NCBI RefSeq assembly: GCF_041296385.1
Contig: NC_091023.1
Coordinates: 2,914,924-2,978,923 of the forward strand
Length of the DNA: 64,000 nucleotides
Reading direction: 5' to 3'
Source: Aphelocoma coerulescens
Taxonomy: Eukaryota; Chordata; Aves; Passeriformes; Corvidae
In this document: positions 1 to 11,636 of the stretch, piece after piece
Numbering within the stretch: position 1 is the first letter of the stretch
Layout of the letters: every line of letters starts with the position of its first letter
Program-made: the position numbers and the translations under genes
The notes under the pieces: model-generated
What the model was told of the DNA's origin: nothing
The model's database searches: none
The model's input: only the letters and a program-made list of their open reading frames with translations

Positions 1-2811
1 GCTCCCCAAGCTTGACTTTCAGAGCATGACTAGAAAGCGCTGGCTGGCTCCAACGTGCCGAGGCAAGCGCTGCCTCTTCCTGCAGGTTCTGCAACAAACT
101 GCTGGTGCTTTGCCTTGTGCAACACCTGGAGCCTTTCCAGAGGCTCGGCAGGTAGGGAGGTATGGGATCCTGCTCCGGGAATGCTGCCGGGTCAGCCTGC
201 GGTCCCGCAGCGTGAGGTTGCTGCTGAGCCCTGTTCCTGGCACAGTGGGTTGGGAATGCTGCTGCACTCACCCCCTTCCCCAGGAGCAGAACCAAGGCAG
301 ATTTTATCATACCTTATTTTATTTTATCCTGTTCTTGAACAGTTACCCAGGGGCTGGGGAAAACTCTCCTCCTGTATTCAGGTTTTGTGCAAAAATTCCA
401 CAAATTCTTTCAAAACTCCCGGACTTTTTCAGCTTCCCTGCAATCTCGGGGCTTCACTGTCCTCCAAAACATGTGGAACGAGCAGCATTTCCTGGTGTTG
501 AAATGCTGATGTAACAGAGTGGTGAATCAGTGGGGATCTTTCTGCCCGAACCATGTTGTATCACTGTTAGTGCTGAAGTTTTGCTATTTTAATCCACAAA
601 GCCCCGCACAATCCAGCCGGAGTAAATGGCGAGTAACTTCACCGTATCCAATTTCAAACCCAGGAACTGGTGAGAACTGTATTAATGCAAAACTATTCTG
701 GTTCATAGGACCCTGCTCCAGGCAGACAGGATGCCATGCAGTAATCCAAGCGGTGTGTAACATTATAAAGTGTATAAATAGCCCTTGCCGGGTGTGTCGG
801 AGGGGCAGGGGGAATTAGAGGAGCTGTGTTTGCCTTGGAAAGATGAGCTGAAAGCCAGCGGTGGGCCTGAATTCACACTCAGTCCTGGTTCCTGCCACGT
901 TACAGACACTAAAACAGGTTGGTTTTGCTTAATACCTTCAGCCTGCACTGCCTTTTCTGGGTCTTTAAGTAACACCCATCAAACTGAGGTGCTGGTCCCT
1001 AACTGCTGGTCCCCTTCCCTGCCACCGGCTCACCGAGGATGGGTTTGGCTCCTCCAGATTTAGAGCTGCCTGATGCCTTGAACCCAACTCCTCAGCCACC
1101 AGCATCCTTGTGTTCTCCCAGCTTTTCCAAGAAAAAGCTGACACAGCTGCAGATTGAGGAGCAGAGGCCATGGAGCCACCAAAACAAGGACAAATGAGTC
1201 CCCAGATGCCATGGCATGACGTGGGGAGATCCTTGGAAGTGACAGGGGAGCCCATCACCCCCAGGTTATGGCAGCCTGGTCACCAAGGGCCAAGTCCTGC
1301 TCAGATCCCAGCGTCCCCCTCCTCCAGGGTGAACGAACTCCAGTGCTGGAGTTTGGAGCGGACACTATGTCCACATTCTTCAGCCCAGGGCCGGGAATGT
1401 CAGCTCCTGTCCTGACGCCAGGAGCCTGCATTCCTCCCCGATGCTGCTCCCAAAGAATGCCAGCCCAGAGGGTGCTGGGGAGAGGGTGCCGCTCGCTCCG
1501 GGGGGATGAGGGGAGACTTGCTAAACCCGCAGAAAAGCCTTTCCCGAGCTGGCAAAGACGGGCAGGGGTTAGCACATGTGTGCTGCCGTGTGTTTACTAA
1601 ACACTGCTCCCGGCGAGAGGGAATGGCTGGAATTCACCCCCTCGCTCCCCACCAGACCCCAAGGACATGCAGGCGGACCAGGGGAATTCGCTCCTCCAGC
1701 CTGTTGCCATGGCTGCATATTTCAGAGACTCAAGCAGTGAAAAAAATAAAAGAAGGAAACCAAAACATTTCAATGGGAGGGAAGAAAAATAGGAGGGGGA
1801 AAAAATGCAGAAGAGTAATGAGAAGGACGAGCGAGTCCAAGAAATGGATTAGATCATCCTTAGAAACTGGTGTCTGAGGAGTTCTCCGTAGCTCAGGCTG
1901 TTCCAATATTTACTGTGTGTTATTTAAACCATGACTCCTGGCACCAGCTGGGGCTCCGCAGCACCGCGCGCTGCTCGGGAACATTGTTAAAAGCTGGTCC
2001 GGGGCTCCAGGAGCGCTTGAGAGGGGCTGGAAGCAAAACATCCCTGTTGGCTGCGGAAGGCAGCCTGCTCCAGATGAGCTGCTGGCAGGACGGCAGCGGG
2101 GCTGTATCCTGAGAGCAGCACCCAGCGCGGAGCTGGCAAACAGCAGCGTGGGATGTAAACTCCTAAGTTATAGGATCAAATCCTTGGAGAGGCTGAGCAA
2201 GGACAGGCAAGGGCTGGCTCCAGCGTGAGAATGGAGCTGAGGGAAGCAGCGAGCCCAGCCTGAGAGAGGGTGAGATGCGCACCTGCAGGCAGGAAGGTAT
2301 CCTGGCTCCTCTGATCCTGGAAGGATTTGTTGCTCTCAGTGCACTGGGTATATAAAATCACTCTGTGGGCAGTTATTTATGAGCAGGTTTTGGCACATGG
2401 ATTGATATCTGTGTTTCGTGTCCGTGACACTCTGGAAAAGCATCCCTTTCTTGTGCAGAGGCAATGCACAGCATCGGGAGCCTGGAGTTCCCACTCTGGC
2501 CAGGGTGATGCAAGTCTGGCTCATGTATCCCTGTGGTACCAACTGGAGTTTGCAGGGGAGCCACAGGCATGCCAGAATCCAGCTGGATTTAAAACCCTGC
2601 AATGATCGGCACCTTTGGCTCCCGTATCTCCTGGAGGAATCTGGATCTGCAGCAATGTTTATTCTCTCGTGGGATTCCCACTGTTAATTATGTGATATGG
2701 ACCGATGGTGCCATGGTCACTGCTCCATGCCAGGAGTGCCAGGGCTGTCTGACCACATGCAAGAGCTGGTCTGGAGCTGAATGCAAACAGGAATTTCCAA
2801 AGGGATGAAAT
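1..2811. other. 5' intergenic DNA, no gene recognised
   Basis: Short open frames on both strands show no conserved motif, splice structure or repeat that I recognise. GC content is moderate to high in places (for example 1400-1560 and 1950-2110). A transcript cannot be excluded but nothing supports one. Confidence 0.6.
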
Positions 2812-3150
2812 CAGAGAATCAGGTTTAGGTGGGAAGGGACCTTAAAGCCCATCCTGAGCCACCCCCTGCCATGGGCAGGGACACCTTCCACTAGCCCAGG
2901 CTGCTCCAAGCCCCGTCCAACCTGGCCTTGGACACTGCCAGGGATGGGGCAGCCCCAGCTTCTCAGGGCACCCTGTGCCAGGGCCTCACCTCCCTCACAG
3001 GGAAGAATTTCTTCCCAGTATCCCATCTAACGCTGCCCTCTGGCAGTGGGAAGCCGTTCCCCCTTGTCCCGTCCCTCCATGCCCCTGTCCCAGGTCCCTC
3101 TGCAGCTCTCCTGGAGCCCCTTTAGCCCAGGAAGGTGCAGCGAGGCAATC
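2812..3150 (-). mobile_element. CR1 LINE 3' fragment
   Basis: The segment has the reverse complement of the avian CR1 3' end: GAATCAGG...GGGAAGGGACC, then 'ccatgggcagggacacc', 'cactagcccaggctgctcc' and 'gtgccagggcctcacc'. It is 5'-truncated, as nearly all CR1 copies are. Its 5' side faces the + strand CR1 at 3255. Confidence 0.9.
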
Positions 3151-3185
3151 CCGGCTCCTTCCCATCCCTTCCCAGGAGCCCTCAG

Positions 3186-3260
3186 CGTGAGGGTCCCTCT
3201 CCCGCGCCGACAGCGACACCTGGCGGCTCGCGCCGGGGCCCCGCGAATCCCGGGGGCCGG
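3186..3260. promoter_or_regulatory. CpG-dense island between opposed CR1 copies with CTCF-like motif
   Basis: About 75 bp rich in CG dinucleotides lie between the two CR1 pieces. CAGCGACACCTGGCGG at 3211-3226 reads on the - strand as CCGCCAGGTGTCGCTG, matching most positions of the CTCF core CCACCAGGGGGCGCTA. No coding content was recognised. The function is inferred from the motif only. Confidence 0.4.
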
Positions 3261-3708
3261 AGCGTGTCCCGGGCAGGGAACGGAGCTGGGAAGGGGCTGG
3301 AGCCCCAGGAGTGGCTGAGGGAGCTGGGAAAGGGGCTCAGCCTGGAGCAAAGGAGGCTCAGGGGGGACCTTGTGGCTCTGCACAAGTCCCTGACAGGAGG
3401 GGGCAGCCGGGGGGGGGGGTCGGGCTCTGCTCCCAGGGAACAGGGACAGGACAGGAGGAAACAGCCTCGAGTTGTGCCAGGGGAGGTTTTAGATTGGATA
3501 TGAAGGAAAATTTCTTCATGGAAAGGGCTGTCCAGCCCTCGCACAGCTGCCCAGCTGGTGGAGTCCCCACTCCTGGAGGGATTTAAACCCCATGGGGACG
3601 TGGCACTTGGGGACATGGGTCAGCAGCGGCCTTGGCCTCGGCTGGGGGAAGAGTTGGACTCTATGGTCTTAGAGGGCTTTTCTAACCGAAATGGTTCTAT
3701 GATTCCAT
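3255..3708 (+). mobile_element. CR1 LINE 3' fragment
   Basis: A sense CR1 starting at a 'gagcgtgtcc' motif, through 'ctcagcctggagcaaaggagg', to the 3' end 'aaatggttctatgattcc'. It contains an 11-G run at 3409-3419. Bases 3288-3451 are identical to 10970-11133 in another CR1 copy, although the parts on either side belong to differing subfamilies. Confidence 0.9.
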
Positions 3709-6700
3709 CTTTATATTGCGTTTAGTCACCCACTCCCCATGGCGGAGCGTGGCAGTGGTGTTTTCCAGCCAAGGGCTTTTCCCCATGATTCATTAAGGAA
3801 CATTTCTCCCTGTCTGGTTTCATTCTGCTCACAATAATGAGTCTTTCATGACAACGCTGTTGCATGTTCAGGACAAAGCTTATAAATGAGGGATAGGGAA
3901 TCTGTTGCCTTCTCCAGGAGGGATTATCAGCATGGGCAGTGAGATGCAAATATCACCAAACTAAAAGCAGTTTTGAAAGTGAAATGCATGGCTGTAAACT
4001 GTCCATACAGCTTTCACCCCATAAAAATGCCTGTGGATGGTTTTCCAAGACCTGCTCTTTGCTTTTTTGTGGTGTTCAAGAGATGTGAAGCAGCAGAAAG
4101 TTCCTTTCCAGCTGACCTAACCTCACCCTGCCCCACGAGGAGATGCCTCCAGTAGGAAACAGGGGACGGGATTAATTGCTGTGACCCATTAGTGTCCAGC
4201 CCTGTCACCCGCAGCTCAAGAAAATGCTGAAATAAGACCTATGGAAGTGGTTCAAGGTCAGGCTTCTGCTTTACAGGGAAAACCCAAGGAAATGCAGCTT
4301 ATTTTTCTCATGCAAGAGAAACAGCTGAGCACAGTGATCGCAAAGCAAGAAAATTCCCAAGGAATTTTGCCACAATGGAGACAAAATTTTAATCAGCTTG
4401 TGAAAATGTGTGAGGATCCTGCAGCCATCATCCAAACTAGGGCAAGACCCGGCCCATGAAAGTTCCTGTTTCCAGGATCCCTTCTCACTCTCTCTGGGGC
4501 TTTAAAAGATTTCCTAGCACAGAAATCAATGTGGGAATACTGGATGTTTTAAGAGAAGCATTTAAAAATGTTTGGGATTTTTTTTTATTTTTTTGAAAGA
4601 AGTTTTCATTGAATTTTGGTATACAGGGCTTCATGTGGTGGGAGCTGCTGGAGAGCAAATGGTCTGGCCAGGAAATTTCTGATGCTGAAATCACCCACGA
4701 ATGGTTGGATGGGAGGAGGACAGGTTGCCTTTCCAAAGCCTTTTTCCTGACTCTTCCCACAATTTCAAGATGAGGATCTATGAAAACACAGCAGCACTGA
4801 AAGAACAGAGCCAAAGGCACAAAGCATTTTAATGAGGCAAAAACATCCTGCTAAGTCTTTTGGTTTACTGGTGTTGAGCCCGTTCCAAGCCCAAAGAAAA
4901 GGACTCCGAATCTATTAAAATAGTTGGCTTGTGGGATCTGCAACGTAAGCATGATTAAAATCCATCTATTTTTATCCATATGAGAATATATCAGCCAAAG
5001 GAATCTGTTTTTTTAAAGAAGTAAAATGTATTTGTCTTCAATAAAAGTGCCTAGGTGAGCTCAGCAGGTAACAGCACTGCCCAGTGCTGGGAAGAGAGAA
5101 AGGCACCTGGGTTTGCTGCTTCCCAGCCCCTTTGCTGGCTGGTGCTGGTGACATTCCAAGAATTGTAATGCCACTTGGACAGAAAATGGGAGACGAGTTA
5201 GATCTCTGCAACCTGAAGAAATTCATGCTTGCTGCAGCCCAGAGCAATCTAAACCCTGAGAGGAGTGGGAGAGTCCTGCTCTTTCCTGCTTTTAGTTTTG
5301 ATGGATCCAGGGGCTCCACAACCTCTTCTGTAGAGGGTGTGGGATTTGCTCAGTACTTCTTTCTGCTTCTCATTTATCCCAGTGAAAATGGGGATTTTAA
5401 TACTTCCTCAGAAAGAAAGTCACATAAGTATTTTCCACTTCCTGGGCAAATGCTCCAATTCTGCTTTTGTAAAAGAGGGATGGGATACAGTGACTCCTAC
5501 AATTAATTATCTCCTGTATTGTGTGTGGGCTCTGAAAAACCGTGGTAAACCATAAACCAGCTCCAACTGCTAGAGCAGAGGGAAACACTTGCATAAGTGA
5601 CCTGTAAAACACAACCACATCAGTTTATAACTGCTGCTCTGGTGGCTTCCCAAGGGAAAAGGGGAAGTCATGGAAAGGACTGAGCTCTCTGAGGATGGGT
5701 GCTGCGTTTGGAGTCGTGCTGAACTACAATGAAAGGTCTGTTGTTTGAGCAGAGACATAATAAAACCCCTGGAGACAAATTTTGAAGGATCATTTGCACT
5801 GAAAAGCCAACAAAAGACCAAGCAGGTTCAGGTGCCTTTCTTTCTCTTCCCCCTCCAACAGATACTCACCCAATTTTCCCTCGATTTTTCCATTGAAAAT
5901 GGTTTTATTTGTAATTTTCTGTCCTGTTCCCAAACTCACCTGAGCATCAAGCTCTGATTGAGTTGTGAGCTCTGTTCTGAGTGCAGAACAAATTGTAACA
6001 GTATGACAAGCCTTGTTGTGCAACATCCATGGCCCCAAATCCTGGCATCCACTGGCAAGGAACATGCTCCCAATGACACACATGCCAGCCAGCAACCCCC
6101 GGGTGTCCTGGGGAGGGAAGAGGTGAGACAGCCAGCCCCCAAACACAAACAATTCATTTCATATTTAGCAATATCATGGCATGCACACTCCCCTTATAAG
6201 GCAAACACAAGAATGGCATGTGCCTTCCCAACCACATGCTGAAACCATGTTCCGAGGCTCTGCTCTCCCCCAGCCTCCCTTGCTTAACGCCACAGCAGCT
6301 CCAGCCAGCTTCATGTTCCCAGGATGTTTTTTCCATTAAATGCTACATTTCCAGGAACTTGTACACACATTTCCGTCTGCTGCTGTGTGAGTGACTTTTC
6401 CTCTCTGTATATCCCAGCCTGAGCAATCTGACTCTGCCACAGCAGAGCAGCCTTCCTTCTCCAGGGCAGCTTTATGGACCTGTGTGCACAATTAGGAAAT
6501 AAAGAAAGGAAAAATAGAAGTCTGGTGCAAAGGGGAGCAGGTTGGAAGTCTGAAGGCTTTTATCTTTGCCTCAGTGCTATTCCAGAAACAGCGGACACCA
6601 GCCTTCCCAGTGCCTCCTGTTTATAGTTGATGAAAAAAAAAAGAGTTTGTGGGAAGGTCTGTACATTTTAAACTTTGAAATTTCAGCTCTTCCCTCCCCT

Positions 6701-9700
6701 GGAAGACTCCACGGGTCAGTGCTGATTGGAGTGAAGCCATCTGTGTATTTATATTACTCAATATGTTGTCCGTTCCCTCCTTCTCAGTACTCCTCAGGCA
6801 AAGGGATGGCAAATTCAGAGATGTGGGAGAAAATGAGCAGCAAGCCCCCAGTTTGTTCCATCCTGATGAGAGGAGAACTGGAAATCCTGGGGCACCTTGC
6901 TCTGTGAAAGACAGAAGTGGGAAACCCCTCAGGAAATGGCAGGAAGTGAAGCAGAGCAAATGAATGGGTTTATCCCTACTCAGAGGTGTATGGACACATC
7001 CTTGCCCATGGAAAGGGGTAAATAAATACTAAATGAAGGGGAACACTAAATAATAAAGGAGTCAATCAATACTAAATTGCTTAGGAAGCCTGCTGCTTGC
7101 ACAGGCTCAGCTGTGCCATCTTTTCCTAGGTCTCCTAAATCTGAAGCCCCTCTTGCCCATTTCTAACGCCCATCCACAAGCAAAACCAAAGCTCCAGAGC
7201 ATTTCTGCAGAGAAGCCTCGTGGGCAGAGGTCCTTGTGCAAACGATGAGCTGAAGATTCCTGGGCCACAGAACCAAGGTGCAGTTGTGTTGGAAGCCATC
7301 CAAGCACTGAGGTCACCTGGTACTCATAAAGAAGAGAAGCTGCTTGAAGGGAAAAATGTTGGAAGACTGATTGGAAGAGGCAGAAGGACTTCATTCCTGT
7401 GTCTGTGTGAAGGGGCCAGCTCTCCTCTCCAGGGAATGCTGCACAGTCACTTAGAATCATAAAGAGGAGGTGGGAAAAGCCAGCCCCTATCGCAGCAGCA
7501 TGTGTGAGCGAGTCTGGACACGGAGCAGTCATTCCCAAAGCCCTGTCTCCCATCTCCCAGCACCCACATAAACATCCCTATATCGTGTGTCTTCCATGGG
7601 GCCCTCATGTATCAAATTCCCATCAGTGCCATTAATTGTCAACTATTTGCTTTTACAGATTTGTTTTACATCCAGAAATGAATCCCAGCTCTTCCGTGTC
7701 TCTTGGGACCCGGCCGTGGTAAGTGCTGATACAATCAGGCTGGGAGCACACGCAGTGAGGCATCCCAGTGTCTATCCAAGCAAAACTTTTCCATGTGAGT
7801 GCTGCGAGTTCACAGCTATTGCTAGCAGCTTGCCACGGACAGACTTTGTGTATCCTCTTGCAATATAATCTTCCCCAGAATGGTTTTGAAAGACTGTGAA
7901 CTCGATCCTGCCAAAAATAGTCTGTGCAGCCAAACAAAATCAACACAAGATCTTCAGTGTTTGAGCTGGCCCGTGAGTTGCATTTTTCACCTTTTTCCAA
8001 TGAGATGTTTCTTGACATCCATGAAACCTTCATTTGGCTTCTAATACCCCCAATTATCCTTGCAGCCTGCATTTTAATTACAACATCAGAGCCGGGCAAG
8101 CAATTGGCTTCATGGGCAAGAGGGGCCCAGCCAGGCTTGTAGCCCCGTGAGCGGCCGTGCACAGGCTGGCAGCTGCAGCTCAAGAATGTGTTTATTTGTG
8201 TTTGGTTTATGTGGTTTTGGTGACCTTTTGTTAAAATCAGCCAGTGGCTTCCAGGAGGCAAAGTTACATACTCACTGAAAAGAAATGCAGGGAAATAATC
8301 CTGCACGGGCCCTTCTGCTGAATGTCACATTTGTGCTGAATATGGTGTCCTTGTGCCCAAGGCAGGGGTGGCTGAGGTTAAGGTTAAAGTCATGTTATCC
8401 ATGGTGGCTGCACGGATATTGTCCCCTTGATCCTTGTGAAGAACAGCCCAGAAATAAGTTTGGGGAAAATGGGGCGCAGTGGAAAATGGATGTTTGGGTT
8501 CCTGTGGGTCCTGCCACCATTACAGGGTGTTACAGCTGAGGAGTGTCCATGTCTTTCTGTCTCTCCTTCCAACTCTTTGACAAACTCATGGATAAAAAGA
8601 GCTGTTTGTCTCCTGCCTGGTGCCTACTGCACGTTTTTGACCCTGCTGGGCTCATCCAGCCTCCAGAGAGCAGCAGCAATTTCTGCTGTTCCTTCACGCT
8701 CATTGTGAGTGAAGCAGGGATCTCTCCAAGTGATAAATCCATGCCAACACTTGCCTGCTTTGGCAGTGTCTTCCCACATAAGCTGCCTGCTGATGTCACC
8801 AGAAAAGGGCATCAAAACTTTGCTTGGTCTCTGGCTGGTGAGCCTCAGTCTTGGTTCCGATCACATCAGATACCACACGCTGTCTGTCTGTCCGCGAGTC
8901 CCTAAGTGAGGTGCATCAGAAACCACGCGGAGTCTGGGATTTAGGCTACGTCTGCAGGGCAAATAAACACAGATGCCCAGGCGCCGGCTTTCCAGGCTGA
9001 GGAAATGGCCTGTGGAAAAGCTGTGGTGTGGAGGGCTCTCTCAGCAACCAGCACTGTGCAGCCTGGACTACATCCCCCAGCTACAGACCTGAATGTAATT
9101 TCCAGCTCCATTCCAGTTTGGTATTTTATTTTTTTTATGCCTCACAGTTTAAGTAAGTGATGGTCATTGTGGGGAGGAGTGAGAGCAATTTCTCTTTCAC
9201 CCCAGGGATTAGAAGAGCAGAACTTCCTATACACCTTCCACTCTTACGATTGTGAGCTGAAAGACTCACTGATTAAATCCCTCCATGGCCAGTTAGCCTG
9301 CAGTGTCCTCCTGTCATGATGTCCCACAGGAAAAAATTCCTCCTGGCAGGTCAGGAGGGAGCGTAGAATCCAAAGCCATTAGGGGATTTAATGGTCATAA
9401 GGGAATATTGTGATGCTTTTGCTGAAAATCTCAAGCAAGCAGGCAGCTCCCAGTGATGGATTTGCTAAGAGCGAAGCTGTCGCTGCTTTGGGGATTCCAG
9501 AGGAGCTGGAGAGCAGCCAGGTGTGACAGCAGGTAGGAAGGTGACAATGCAGGTGGCTCTTCAGCCCAGACGAGTGAGGAAGGAGGTGTGTTTAGGTCAG
9601 CAGCCAGCTCAGAAAAACAAAACCCCCTTCCTAAGCCAATTGGAACAGAGGTTTTGTGTTCCAGGGGAAAGGTGGACACCTTGAAAAAGGGTTTTGCACC

Positions 9701-10237
9701 AAACTACCACAGAAATCCTTTTGAAATTCTGTACAGCAGATGATTTTGGGAAAAGGTCAGGAATGTTTGTATAGGAGATTCAAAGCCTCACACTGGAATT
9801 TAATGTTGTTTGCATCGTTGGACTTGATTATTATTGCATTCTTTTAAAATATATCAGCTGTCAAGCAGCCTTGCTGCTGGCATTCCATACTGTAGCAGAA
9901 CAGGAGATGTGTTTACAGTTTGGATTTTACTTCAGGATTGTTACAGGCAGCAATGGCTTGGCTGGACTTGAAATCACCATCCTCTGTGGGCCAAAGGCCC
10001 TTTATTACAGCTAAATGAAATGCTGCTGCTGCTTCTTAGCTCTGAAAGGACTGTAAGATAAAAAAACAGATTAAAACATTAAATATAACATCAGTATGTT
10101 TTATATACTTATAAACAGTGTATTTTAAAAAAACCTTATTTTTTAGTTTTAAAAAAAAATGACCAAAAAAGGAAATTCTCTTAAACTAAAACAGTGGTAT
10201 TCCAGCAGCATTTCCAGTTGGGAAAGCTTCTGAGCAA
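3709..10237. other. 5' intergenic DNA, no gene recognised
   Basis: Mostly single-copy-looking sequence of moderate to low GC. The longest open frame is 217 codons on the - strand (7653-8306); it shows no recognisable domain and is treated as a finding, not a gene. A perfect CArG box lies at 6192-6201. The stretch at 7900-8110 is AT-rich with repeated TAATT/AATTA cores. Confidence 0.55.
6192..6201. promoter_or_regulatory. Perfect palindromic CArG box
   Basis: CCTTATAAGG matches the SRF consensus CC(A/T)6GG exactly. It lies about 5.4 kb upstream of the RYK start codon. One such match in a window of this size can arise by chance. Confidence 0.3.
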
Positions 10238-10351
10238 TGTGTTGGGGTTTGGGTAGTGGGGGAGCTATAGGAGTAGCTTCTTTGCGAAGATGCCAGAAGC
10301 TTCCCCTGTGTCAGACAGAGCTGATGCTGGCTGGCTCCAAAACAGACTTCT
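10238..10351 (+). mobile_element. Probable fragment of an avian endogenous retrovirus LTR (ERVL-like)
   Basis: The run 'gggggagctataggag...agcttctttgcgaaga' followed by 'ccagaagcttcccc' and 'ctggctggctccaaaacaga' resembles a degenerate solo LTR common in bird genomes. No internal genes, primer site or paired LTR are visible. The family assignment rests on memory of LTR motifs. Confidence 0.4.
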
Positions 10352-10784
10352 CATTATTACAATCTGATTGGAAATAAATTCCATAAATCTCCCCAAATCA
10401 AGATTATTTTGCCCATGACAGAAATTGCTGAGTGGTCTCTCCCTGTCTTTATCTCAACTTAGGAGCATTGTATTTTCTCTCCCCTGTCCAGCTGAGCAGG
10501 GTAGTGATGGAGCAGCTCTGGTGGGCACCAGGCATCCCACAGTCTGTCACTCTGGGATTATCTTTTTTCCAGGATATTTTGGCAGAGCATTTCCAGTCGT
10601 GGCTGTGACCCCCTGGCCCATCCTGGATGGATGGCTGGGGCAGGCTGGGAGAGTTTTGGGATGGAGGCAATGACAGCTAAGGGGGAACATGGGGGATGTG
10701 CAGGGTCTCAAGGTGAGCATGACCTGGGTGACCTCCAGGATGGGGTCAGAGGCCATAAGGGACCTGGAAAAGGCTCTGGAGATG

Positions 10785-11376
10785 CTGGTCAACAGTGGCT
10801 GGACATGAGCCCAGGTGTGCCCCTGTGGGCAAGAGTCCAATGGGTCCAGCAGGACCAGGGCAGTGACTGGGCACTGTGAAGCACCTCGAGTGCTGTGTCC
10901 AGTTCTGGGCCCCCACAACAAGAACGACATTGAGAGCCTGGAGCGTGTCCAGAGAAGGGAACAGAGCTGGGGAAGGGGCTGGAGCCCCAGGAGTGGCTGA
11001 GGGAGCTGGGAAAGGGGCTCAGCCTGGAGCAAAGGAGGCTCAGGGGGGACCTTGTGGCTCTGCACAAGTCCCTGACAGGAGGGGGCAGCCGGGGGGGGGG
11101 GTCGGGCTCTGCTCCCAGGGAACAGGGACAGGAGGAGAGGGAACGGCCTCAGTCTGGGCCAGGGGAGGTTCATATTGGACATCATGGAAAGGGTGGCCAG
11201 GCATGGAGGGGGCTGCCCAGAGAGGTTTGGAGTCCCCATCCCTGTAGGTGTCCAAGGAAGGCCTGGACGTGGCACTCAGTGCTCTGGGCTGGGTGACAAG
11301 GTGGGCATCGGTTACAGGTTGGACCTGACGGCCTTCGAGGTTTTCTCCGACCTCAGCAATTTTGTGATTCTGTGAC
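10785..11376 (+). mobile_element. CR1 LINE 3' part including end of the reverse transcriptase frame
   Basis: At about 10876-10950 the translation HLECCVQFWAP corresponds to the C-terminal CR1 reverse-transcriptase motif HLEYCVQFWAP, and 'ggacatgagcccag' upstream also fits. The element runs through the 11-G tract (11091-11101) to 'aattttgtgattctgtgac'. Its 3' end directly abuts the RYK CpG island, about 260 bp before the start codon. Confidence 0.88.
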
Positions 11377-11636
11377 CGGCACCACGCAGGGACCGGCGAT
11401 GTTCGCCCTCCTCCTCTTCCTCCCGGCGCCGGGCGGGATGCGGGAAGAGGCGGGAAGAGCCGTGAGGGGGATCCCGCCCCCCCCCGTCCGCGCTGAGGGG
11501 GCGCCCGCGGCGGCGGGAGCGGCGCGTGCGCGGGGCGGGGCCTGGCGGCGGCCGCGCCGTGCGAGGGTCCGGCGGGGCGGGGGGTCCCGCCCGCTTCCCC
11601 CCGGCCCTGCGTCCGTCCCTCCGTCCCCGCGGAGCG
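11377..11636 (+). promoter_or_regulatory. RYK: CpG-island promoter and 5' UTR of RYK
   Basis: The sequence switches abruptly from CR1 repeat to extremely GC- and CpG-rich DNA, which continues through exon 1. There is no TATA box near a plausible start. A GC box (GGGGCGGGGC, 11532-11541) suits Sp/KLF factors, and GCGCGTGCGC at about 11522-11531 resembles an NRF1 site. More G-rich boxes follow at about 11570-11585. This is the usual architecture of a broadly expressed TATA-less promoter. The transcription start cannot be placed from sequence alone. Confidence 0.75.

Noticed and set aside
3027..3616. Overlapping open frames at 3.0-3.6 kb resembling a proline-rich protein
   Set aside because: The same peptides recur wherever the same CR1 subfamily lies, so they are repeat-derived.
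10547..11275. 242-codon - strand open frame
   Set aside because: It reads the reverse strand of a CR1 copy; similar frames recur at other CR1 copies (3182-3616, 54314-54646).
11526..11636. In-frame extension of RYK upstream from a GTG codon at 11526
   Set aside because: It lacks an ATG, and the ATG at 11637 has a good context. The extension is most simply 5' UTR in GC-rich DNA, so it is noted only as an alternative.
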